From a virus: 64,000 bases of DNA. The notes below the pieces were generated by a model. The model ran no database searches and was not told the origin of the DNA. It was given only the letters and a program-made list of their open reading frames with translations. Shown piece after piece: positions 1-7,700 of this stretch. The stretch's first letter is position 1, and every line of letters starts with the position of its first letter. The position numbers and the translations under genes are program-made. Where the stretch lies: IMG/VR virus record IMGVR_UViG_3300020183_000015, positions 62,001 to 126,000 of that record, one strand, 5' to 3'.

Positions 1-414
1 GATGTTCTTTATACAGGTAGAATAAACCCAATCGCAACTTTCTCTGATGTTGGTTGTGTAATTTGGGGTAACAAAACTCTACAAATTAGAGAATCAGCTC
101 TTGATAGAATCAATGTTAGAAGATTATTGTTACAAGCACGTAAGTTGATTTCAGCAGTATCTGTAAGATTATTGTTTGAACAAAACGACGCACAAGTAAG
201 ACAAGACTTCTTAAACGCTGTAAACCCAATCTTAGATTCGATTAGAAGAGACCGAGGTCTATATGACTTTAGAGTTACACTTTCTAGTGATCCACAAGAT
301 ATCGACAGAAACCAAATGACAGGTAAAATTTATATTAAACCTACACGTTCACTTGAGTTTATCGATATTACGTTCTTTATTACACCGACTGGAGCTTCTT
401 TCGAGAACATCTAA
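1..414 (+). CDS. Tail sheath protein, C-terminal part (gp18-like)
   Basis: The reading frame is already open at base 1 and ends at 414, so only the last 137 residues of a larger protein are present. The fragment contains the segment around VIWGNKTLQ and an ending in which a RRDRGLYDF stretch is followed by beta strands (KIYIKP, FIDITFFI). This is the typical C-terminal core of T4-family contractile sheath proteins. Sheath subunits polymerise around the tube and contract to drive it through the envelope. The tail tube gene follows after one intervening gene, as expected for this module. A terminator lies right after the stop. An internal TTG could be read as a start at 127, but coding clearly continues upstream. 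Confidence 0.85.
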   Translation, partial: DVLYTGRINPIATFSDVGCVIWGNKTLQIRESALDRINVRRLLLQARKLISAVSVRLLFEQNDAQVRQDFLNAVNPILDSIRRDRGLYDFRVTLSSDPQDIDRNQMTGKIYIKPTRSLEFIDITFFITPTGASFENI

Positions 415-430
415 AAAACAATGAAAAAGG

Positions 431-457
431 AAAAAGGGGGGTCTTCCCCCTTTTTTT
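431..457 (+). terminator. Factor-independent terminator after the sheath gene
   Basis: A G-run (437-441) pairs with a C-run (446-450) around a TCTT loop. The stem extends outward through A:T pairs, and a run of seven T follows at 451-457. It lies 17 bases after the sheath stop codon. Confidence 0.85.
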
Positions 458-475
458 ATTTATAGGATATTTATT
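457..475 (+). promoter_or_regulatory. TATTTAT-type motif pair before the HAD gene
   Basis: Two overlapping-type copies, TATTTATA at 457-464 and TATTTATT at 468-475, precede the ATG at 479. The first runs into the terminator T-tract and the second is unusually close to the start, so this is one of the weaker members of the motif set. Confidence 0.35.
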
Positions 476-478
476 ATT

Positions 479-1306
479 ATGGATTATAAAAAATTAGTAA
501 GAGGTATTATATCAGAAATAATACAAGACCAACTGACACCAACAATGAAGTATTATGCATTTGATTGGGATGATAATCTTATGTATATGCCAACAAAGAT
601 TTACTTAAAAGATGACAATGGTCAAAGTGTTGGTATGTCCACGGATGATTTTGCGGAGTATAGAACTGAAATTGGAAAAGAACCTTTTGATTACGATGGA
701 CATACCATTGTTGGTTTCGATAACGACGCATTTCGTGACTTTACGGTAACGGGTGATAAAAAATTTTTAGTGGATTCTATGAAAGCCCCAACGGGTCCAG
801 CATGGAGTGATTTTGTGGAGGCAGTAAATGATGGATCAATTTTTGCAATAATTACCGCAAGAGGACATACACCAAGTATATTAAAAACTGCAATATATCA
901 ACTTATTAAAAAAAATATGCACGGATTAAATAAAGATGAGTTAGTAAAAAACCTTCGAAAGTATCGTGAAATGAATGACGAGGAAGATTTGTCTGATGAA
1001 GAATTAATCCAATCTTATTTAGAAATGTGTAAGTATCATCCTGTTAGTTTCGGTGAGGGTTCGGCCGCCAATCCCGAAGAACTTAAAGTAAGTGCGATGA
1101 AACAGTTCATGGAATATGTTAGAACACTATCTCAAAGACTACAAGAAAAGGCTTACCTTAAGAACAAAATAAGTAATTACTTTGTACCTTATGTTGGTTT
1201 TTCAGATGACGACTTAAAGAATGTACAAGCAATGAAGAAACATTTTGATGACGAATCTGGTTTAGATATCTATCATACAGGAGGAGGTAAAAAAACTAAA
1301 TTTTAA
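479..1306 (+). CDS. HAD-superfamily phosphatase-like protein
   Basis: This 275-residue protein has recognisable HAD hydrolase motifs. Motif I is DWDDN at residues 29-33, with nucleophile D29 and acid/base D31. Motif II is the Thr in IITARGH (T126). An acidic motif IV, GFSDDD, is at 240-245. Between motifs II and IV lies a helical cap-like insertion of about 100 residues. HAD enzymes of this kind remove phosphate from nucleotides, nucleic-acid ends or small metabolites; the substrate cannot be read from the sequence. The gene sits alone between sheath and tube genes with its own terminator upstream. The first 20 residues form a short helix ending near an I-x-E site (IISE), which may mark it for packaging into the virion (inference). 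Confidence 0.65.
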   Translation: MDYKKLVRGIISEIIQDQLTPTMKYYAFDWDDNLMYMPTKIYLKDDNGQSVGMSTDDFAEYRTEIGKEPFDYDGHTIVGFDNDAFRDFTVTGDKKFLVDSMKAPTGPAWSDFVEAVNDGSIFAIITARGHTPSILKTAIYQLIKKNMHGLNKDELVKNLRKYREMNDEEDLSDEELIQSYLEMCKYHPVSFGEGSAANPEELKVSAMKQFMEYVRTLSQRLQEKAYLKNKISNYFVPYVGFSDDDLKNVQAMKKHFDDESGLDIYHTGGGKKTKF

Positions 1307-1377
1307 TTAAAACTAGGCTTATAAAAGTTATAACTTTAAAAATTATTGAAGTAAATAGAAAAAATTTAAAATGAATA

Positions 1378-1385
1378 TATTTATA
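1378..1385 (+). promoter_or_regulatory. TATTTATA motif before the tail tube gene
   Basis: Copy of the recurring octamer in the 112-base gap before the tube gene. It lies 41 bases upstream of the ATG at 1419, farther than usual. An A-rich leader separates the two. Confidence 0.4.
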
Positions 1386-1418
1386 ATAAAAATAAAAAGA
1401 AAAATTAAAAAATAAGAC

Positions 1419-1907
1419 ATGGCTGATTTACTAATGAAAATGCCGATTCCCTACGAACCGAAAAGGGAGAACCGTTGGATTCTAAGATTCCCTTCATCAC
1501 TTGGTATTAATGAGTGGTACGTTGAAACAACATCAAGACCGAAACTTACAATCGGTTCGACAGAGATACAGTTTTTAAATACTTCAACATATGTTGCTGG
1601 TAGATTTAATTGGCAAGAGTTAGGGGTGACATTTAGGGATCCAATTGGACCTTCAGCTTCACAAGCGGTTATGGAATGGATCCGTTTATGTGCTGAATCA
1701 GTTACAGGTCGTATGGGTTATGCAGCAGGTTACAAAAAAAATGTTGACCTTGAAATGTTGGACCCAACAGGAGTTGTTGTTGAAAAATGGATTTTAGAAG
1801 GATGTTTTCTTCTTGGTTACGATGGGGGTTCATTGTCTTATGCAACAGATGGTATTGCAAAAATTACTTGTAATATGAGAATGGACCGTTGTATTTTAGT
1901 TTATTAA
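1419..1907 (+). CDS. Tail tube protein (gp19-like)
   Basis: The 162-residue product matches the size of T4-family tail tube proteins. It has the family pattern: an N-terminal RENRWILRFPS strand, a central GVTFRDPIGPSAS turn, a VMEWIR helix, and a C-terminal strand pair containing GCFLLGYDGGSL. Tube subunits stack as hexamers inside the sheath and form the channel for DNA. Gene order (sheath, tube, chaperone, tape measure) supports the call. The ATG is preceded by an almost pure A/T leader without a Shine-Dalgarno motif. A strong terminator follows 21 bases after the stop, so the highly expressed tube transcript is probably separated from the chaperone gene. Confidence 0.88.
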   Translation: MADLLMKMPIPYEPKRENRWILRFPSSLGINEWYVETTSRPKLTIGSTEIQFLNTSTYVAGRFNWQELGVTFRDPIGPSASQAVMEWIRLCAESVTGRMGYAAGYKKNVDLEMLDPTGVVVEKWILEGCFLLGYDGGSLSYATDGIAKITCNMRMDRCILVY

Positions 1908-1928
1908 TAAATTAATATAATAATATAA

Positions 1929-1960
1929 ACCGTATACTTTACAGTGTACGGTTTTTTTTT
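1929..1960 (+). terminator. Factor-independent terminator after the tube gene
   Basis: Nine-base-pair stem, ACCGTATAC (1929-1937) with GTGTACGGT (1944-1952), hexanucleotide loop TTTACA and a run of nine T from 1952. Confidence 0.9.
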
Positions 1961-1979
1961 ACCTTTTAAAAAAAAAACT

Positions 1980-2753
1980 ATGGAAACATCAGACGAATAC
2001 AAATATGGTCAACAAGATTTTAATTTACCACACGACGTGGTACAGTTACCTTCAGGTGGGATTTTCTACCCATCCAAAAAAAAATCGGTGAAAGTTGGTT
2101 ACCTAACCGCAGCTGACGAAAATGTAATTGCAAATTTAGGTCTTAAAAAAAGTGTCAAGGAATCAATAATTCTCCCACTTCTTAGAAATAAAATTTATGA
2201 AAAAGATTTGAGACCGGAAGAACTTTTAGATTGTGACATTGAAGCAATTTTAATTTTCTTGAGAAACACATCGTTTGGACCAAGTTATGAGGCTCAACTA
2301 GAAGACCCAATGACGGGGAAAAAGTTTAATTTTGAATTTAGTTTAGAAGAATTAAATATGAAAAGAACTAAAACCCAACCAGATTCTGATGGTTTGTTCT
2401 CTGTTGAATTACCAATTACAAAAAAAATTGTAAAGTTGAAACCTCTAAACTTGAAAGATAATATTGATTTAGACAACACAATATCATCATATCCTATAGA
2501 TAGAGTTCCTCCTACCGTAACTTTAAAATTGAGTAGACAAATAGTTGAGATTAACGGAAAACGTGATTTATCTGAAATATCTGTTTTTTCAGAAAACATG
2601 CCAATTGCTGATTCTAAGTTTATAAGAAAATTTCTTAATGAAAATGAACCCGGTTTAGATTTAACCAAAACAACAACAGCCCCGTCAGGAGAAAAGGTGA
2701 ATTTCAATATCGCCTTTGGGGTGGAGTTTTTTCGGCCTTTCTTTGGAGTATAA
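1980..2753 (+). CDS. Tail assembly chaperone / baseplate hub assembly protein (gp26-like), short form
   Basis: The product is 257 residues from the ATG at 1980; an in-frame GTG at 1944 lies inside the upstream terminator and is rejected. The early motif LPSGGIFYPSKKK and the following AADENVIA and ILPLLRNKI segments are typical of the T4 gp26-like baseplate assembly chaperone family. It lies between tube and tape measure genes, exactly where tail assembly chaperones are encoded in many phages. Such chaperones coat the tape measure protein during tail assembly. The zero frame ends a few codons after a run of T (GAG TTT TTT CGG at 2724-2735). A conserved-looking segment continues in the +1 frame (see next entry). 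Confidence 0.75.
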   Translation: METSDEYKYGQQDFNLPHDVVQLPSGGIFYPSKKKSVKVGYLTAADENVIANLGLKKSVKESIILPLLRNKIYEKDLRPEELLDCDIEAILIFLRNTSFGPSYEAQLEDPMTGKKFNFEFSLEELNMKRTKTQPDSDGLFSVELPITKKIVKLKPLNLKDNIDLDNTISSYPIDRVPPTVTLKLSRQIVEINGKRDLSEISVFSENMPIADSKFIRKFLNENEPGLDLTKTTTAPSGEKVNFNIAFGVEFFRPFFGV

Positions 2754-2883
2754 AAAAAATATACTAGACGAACTTTATTTTTTATCCAAACACATGAATT
2801 TACAATATTCTGAGTTTTGGAAAGTCCCAACTTTTGAAAGAAAATATTTTATTCAAAAAATAATTGAACTACACAAAACTTGA
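2734..2883 (+). CDS. Probable +1-frame extension of the tail assembly chaperone (long form)
   Basis: The +1 frame is open from 2701 to the stop at 2881-2883, overlapping the end of the gp26-like gene. Slippage at TTT TTT C (2727-2733) would join residue 251 of the short form to 49 further residues, giving about 300 in total. The extension contains ILDELYFLSKHM and a PTFERKYFIQKIIEL ending, which resemble the second domain of phage tail assembly chaperones (recalled family resemblance, not a search). The slip site resembles the UUU-CGN +1 site of influenza PA-X: tRNA-Phe can re-pair from UUU to UUC, and CGG is a rare Arg codon here because AGA dominates. An independent start at the ATG at 2794 would give only 29 residues, so a fusion is preferred. 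Confidence 0.6.
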   Translation, partial: GLSLEYKKNILDELYFLSKHMNLQYSEFWKVPTFERKYFIQKIIELHKT

Positions 2884-2890
2884 GATAAAG

Positions 2891-2898
2891 TATTTATC
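2891..2898 (+). promoter_or_regulatory. TATTTATC motif before the tape measure gene
   Basis: Exact copy of the recurring octamer, 17 bases upstream of the ATG at 2908, followed by AAATAAAAC. Confidence 0.5.
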
Positions 2899-2907
2899 AA
2901 ATAAAAC

Positions 2908-4725
2908 ATGTTTTTCAACGACCAAGAAGATTTTAGAAAACTTTATGAAGAACAAAAGAAGAAATACCAAGGAATTGAGGAATTTATTTCAGGGGGTAAC
3001 AGAGGTATATCGTTACAACAAAATTTATTCAACTCATATGCTAGCACTGTTATTCCAACAACTAAAACAATCAGTGAAGCTTACTCAGCTGCAGTCAAAT
3101 CCCTACTAGATTTTGAAACACCACTAAAATTTACAATTGAGGAATCTAACAAAATACAAAAAGCATTTGGTTTATCTCGAGAGAGAATTGATGATTTTAA
3201 AGTATCGTTAGCTAACGCTGCCCCTGAATTATTAAGAATGGGTGTTGGTGCTGATGAGGCCAAAGATATTATAGTTGACGTTGGAAATGCGTTTGGTAAC
3301 ACTGGAGTTATTGGAAAAGAGGCAATAACAGAGTTGGCTGCAACAACAAAACTTACAGGTATTGAAACGTCAAAATTGGCGACCAATTTTAGAGAAGTCG
3401 GAATCTCAATATATGATGTAGGTGACACAATGAAAGAGGTTGCTAATTACGCAAAAAGTGTTGGTGTTTCTGTTAAAGCAGTTTCAGATGGAGTAGTTAG
3501 TAACCTTGGTAAAATGAACCTGTTCAACTTTGACAATGGAGTTAAAGGTCTTACCAAGATGGCAGCACAAGCGGCAAGACTCGGAATTGATTTGAACACA
3601 ACATTTACTTTAGCTGAAAAAGTATTTGATCCTGAAGGAGCTATCGATTTGGCGGCTTCATTACAAAGATTAGGAGTCGCTTCTAACGATTTACTTGACC
3701 CATTAAGAGCGATGGATTTGGCTCAAAACGATCCAGAGGAACTACAAAACCAATTAGTAGATCTTACTAAAACCTTCACAAAATTTAACCAAGAATCGGG
3801 TAAGTTTGAAATCCTACCTGGTGAAAAAAGAAGAATTAGAGAAATAGCGAAAGAAATGGGGATTCTTCCCGAAAAATTGGCCGAGATGTCAATTAAAGCT
3901 GCGGAGTTTGATAGAAAAATGAAGTCTATTGAATTTCCTACGGCAAACAAGGAAGAACAAGAATTAATCGCGAGCCTTTCTCAAATAAGTGGTGGTACGG
4001 CGGTTATTGAAATAGAAGGTAAAATGAAAGACGTAAGTAAACTTACATCTGACGACATTAAAAGTTTAAAAGACCAAGAGGCAGAAGCAAATAAATCAAT
4101 AGAAGAGTTGGCAAGAGATCAATTAAATCAATTAGAAGATTTGAATGCGAATGTTAGTGCTTTAGTTTCAGAGTTTGGTTTAGGTTTAGCAACCTCAAAA
4201 GAAAGTCTAAGAGCTCAAAAACTCGGAAACACAACTATAAGTAGTTTATTTAAAGAAATAGATAAAGAGTTTTCGGTTGAAAGTGTAAGGGAAACTAGTT
4301 CAAAAACACTATTTGGTCCGATTGAAGAAGTTCTAGTAAAATACGCAACTGGTAATGCAAAATTGGAGGATGTTATAAAACAATTTGAGAAATTTGGTCC
4401 GGATTTGAAAGAAATAGGACCAAAATTTGAAAAATCAGTAGTACAAATTTTGAATAATTATGGAAAAGACGTAATTAACAAGGCAAAAGAAATATACACT
4501 CCAGTAATTAATAAAATAGAAGAAGAGAATAAAAAGAAAAACGCCGCATCAGGTAATAACAGCGTAGTTACAGTAAATCATAATTTTAAATTTGAAGGAA
4601 ATCCCGAAGTACTTAATAAACTAAGTCCTAGAGAAATTACTGAAGCGACTATAACAGGATTAAAAGAAAGTAATGCTTCTGCTGCAGAACTTAAACATAT
4701 TTTGAGGACTCCTGAATTCGGATAA
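2908..4725 (+). CDS. Tape measure protein (gp29-like)
   Basis: The 605-residue protein is largely helical. It has long amphipathic segments rich in Glu, Lys, Ala and Leu, and a central part with LAATTKLTGIETSKLA and QAARLGIDLNT, patterns typical of phage tape measure proteins. T4 gp29 is 590 residues, so the size predicts a tail about as long as T4's if the same rule holds (inference). The position directly after the chaperone gene fits. Tape measure proteins set tail length and leave the tail during DNA ejection. No obvious transmembrane segment is visible. The C-terminus ends in a PREITEATITGLKES region. A candidate promoter octamer lies 17 bases upstream. Confidence 0.72.
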   Translation: MFFNDQEDFRKLYEEQKKKYQGIEEFISGGNRGISLQQNLFNSYASTVIPTTKTISEAYSAAVKSLLDFETPLKFTIEESNKIQKAFGLSRERIDDFKVSLANAAPELLRMGVGADEAKDIIVDVGNAFGNTGVIGKEAITELAATTKLTGIETSKLATNFREVGISIYDVGDTMKEVANYAKSVGVSVKAVSDGVVSNLGKMNLFNFDNGVKGLTKMAAQAARLGIDLNTTFTLAEKVFDPEGAIDLAASLQRLGVASNDLLDPLRAMDLAQNDPEELQNQLVDLTKTFTKFNQESGKFEILPGEKRRIREIAKEMGILPEKLAEMSIKAAEFDRKMKSIEFPTANKEEQELIASLSQISGGTAVIEIEGKMKDVSKLTSDDIKSLKDQEAEANKSIEELARDQLNQLEDLNANVSALVSEFGLGLATSKESLRAQKLGNTTISSLFKEIDKEFSVESVRETSSKTLFGPIEEVLVKYATGNAKLEDVIKQFEKFGPDLKEIGPKFEKSVVQILNNYGKDVINKAKEIYTPVINKIEEENKKKNAASGNNSVVTVNHNFKFEGNPEVLNKLSPREITEATITGLKESNASAAELKHILRTPEFG

Positions 4726-4740
4726 AATTTGAAAAAAGAG

Positions 4741-4748
4741 TATTTATT
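4741..4748 (+). promoter_or_regulatory. TATTTATT motif before the giant baseplate gene
   Basis: Recurring octamer 20 bases upstream of the ATG at 4761, in a short gap after the tape measure gene. Confidence 0.5.
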
Positions 4749-4760
4749 TAAAAACAAACT

Positions 4761-7700
4761 ATGTCAGAAAGTACTCTTTCATTTGCCGGTTCAGAATTTT
4801 TTAGAAATAAATTATTAACTAGAAATTTACAACCATACAATGTACCTGGTGTGTATACACCAACACAACCGGCAGTAAACTATGAGACAAATTTAACAGT
4901 ATCAAATGTTATTGATTCTGACAACACTTTAGTTTCCACAAATGTTTTTGCAGAAAATTTATATCCGCTAAATGAATATGGACCCGAAGGAGGATTTGGG
5001 GACCCAATTGGAATTAATTCGGTTGCATCGACAAATAACCCTGAAGGGACAAATCAAGGACCTTATTATCCTGTGGGTAATGATTCACCCCTAGAGTTAG
5101 TTAATGAATTTTTTATTGATGACGCCTATATTACAAATACATGGGGACCAACAGGAGGTTACAAAGATTTAGTTGTTATAACCGACATATTAGACGCGGT
5201 ACCTGGGGGTATCTATCAACCGTACTTGGGTTATTATAACACATCATCATATAGTACTTTTGATATTATATTTTACCAAGATCCTTTAGGATCAAACGGG
5301 TTGCTATCTAGCGATACCCCAATGATGAACCTTGCTGCAAAACAACTACAAGGACTATTTCAAGAGAGGATTGCATCAGAAATAATTCAAAACACTGTCG
5401 GTTTAATTAATTTAGATACAATTACAGATCCTTTTTCTGCCTCAATGTTGGCAACAGGTAAACAACCTTTTTTTGAAAAAAATTGGAAGATTACAGTACC
5501 CGAAGGACCTTTGTTAGCCACGGTATCTTTGGCAAACCGACTAACAGGAACTTATTTTCCTGTGTCTTTAATACCTGGAGATTACTTTAACGAAAACGTA
5601 AACGAGCAATTACCACAAAACATTGCGGCCCTTAGTACAATAAATAATTTTACTGGCGGATTGTTAGGTCCGATACTTAATAAGACAAGAAACCCCTCTG
5701 AAATTTTTATTGCAAATACAGGAAACGGTCAAAAATCTGTTTTATTTGCCAGTTTAGATTACAACAAATACAAACCAACTTACAACAAAGGAATATTCTT
5801 AGGGTTAACTCAAGCGGTATCCAACCTATTTAATCAAGATAATAAATCAAGTGGTGGATACTATGTTGGTAGTAGAGAGTCAGAACCGAGTCAAATTGAT
5901 TCACCACCCAACGAAGTTCCTGTAAATGAGTTCGGTCAACAACAACAATCTATTGTATATGGTCCTCAAGAATTGGGACAATTATACGAAGGTAATATAG
6001 GACAACTTCAGTTTGGTTTAGCCGGTAAATCATATACTAATGATGGAGGGATTGCAGGACAATTTGTTTGGACCTCACCAAAATACAAACCAAACGCGGG
6101 ATGGAAAGTTGGTAAAGGAGGAGACCCAAAGTTTGTAGATCAAGAATTCAATGTAGTTTCTGCTGATTATAACAAATATCAATCTACTGACGTAGACTTC
6201 AAGATAGGTTCAATACTCGATAAAACACAAAGATTGATTGAATCTGCAGATAGCGTACAAGGAGTACAAAGATTAAAACATGTAGGAAACGCGATAAATC
6301 AAGTGTCCAAAGTGTTTAATGACGGATACAAAGAAATAACAAAAGGTTCTCAAGTAATGTCCTACACTGATCAAACTACAGGACAAGAAGCAGGAATAGA
6401 GTATTGTAGAATTTTTACTAAAGATACTCCTTATTTTACGTATGCCGATTTACAAAAAACTGATGGTATAGTTGAGAGCGGAAGAAAATTTGACTATTCA
6501 ATATTCAACAACACATATAATCTCAACATCGCCCCTATCAGACAACCAGGATCAACAAACATTATTAATGGTAAGGTAAAAAAATATATGTTCTCTTTGG
6601 AAAATTTAGCTTGGAGAACTTCAGATAGACCAGGGTTTAGATACGATGATTTACCTCCCTGTGAAAAAGGACCAAACGGAGGAAGAATAATGTGGTTTCC
6701 ACCATACGATTTGAAATTTAATGACGACTCAAGACCTCAGTTTAATGAAACAACTTTTTTAGGTAGACCTGAACCAATTTACACTTATAAGAATACAAGT
6801 AGGTCAGGATCTTTAAGTTGGACAATTATTGTTGATAATCCTGCTATGTTAAACACAATTATTGAAAAACAACTTAAAGGAGTCGCCAAAGAAAGAATAG
6901 ATTCGATTATGGACTCGTTTTTTGCTGGTTGTACAAAATATGACATTTATGATTTGGGTATCAAATTTAATCAGATACCAACAAAAGATTTATACACTTA
7001 CCAACAAATTTTAAATAACCCAAGATTAACAACTGAAGAATATGCTCAAGTTTTAACAAGTATTGGAACAAATCCTGAAGGTAGTCTTGTTGAAGATAAC
7101 GCATTTGGTTCTGACGGTAATACTCTCGAATTGGGTGGAACTTCTTGGATTGAAAAAGAAACTGAAGACCCTTTTACATCTGAAGTAAAAAAATATGAAA
7201 ACTATGCGTTTTACTTTCATAATGATTTACCCGATCCAGATACAAGATTAAAAGTTGCGACCCAACCTTTTGATTTTTGGTATGACAAATATATTGCATT
7301 AAAGAGTACGTCATATGTGACTAAAGCACCCGATGAGGTTTATACTGACAATTTAAGTGCCGCGGGAGCTTACACCAAAGCTGGCATACAAAACTTTTTT
7401 GGAGATATTATTGAAGCAAATTTTGATATAATTAAAAGTGAATTTTTAGATATTATTAAAAAAATAATTATAGAAAAAAACGGAAGTGTTGAAATTGAAT
7501 TAGTTGGATCAGCATCGGCTCCTGAATCTCCAGAGTATAATGTTGACTTATCAACACGAAGAATTAGTAGCGTTATTCAATGGTTTGACAAACAATCCGC
7601 TGGAAATGGTAAAACATTTGGGGAGTATAGAACTGGAGATACCCCAAAAATTAAATTTATCACTGATGATAACGCTTTAGGAGAAACCGCCACAATCCCA

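Noticed and set aside
1944-1979. Upstream GTG start for the chaperone gene
   Set aside because: The codon lies inside the stem of the tube-gene terminator; the ATG at 1980 has the usual A-rich leader.
2294-2830. 178-codon minus-strand open frame over the chaperone gene
   Set aside because: It lies wholly antisense to a well-supported gene, has no family features and no start context; it is a composition shadow.
2794-2883. Independent 29-residue gene after the chaperone
   Set aside because: Too short and without leader; the frame continues upstream to 2701, so a frameshift fusion explains it better.
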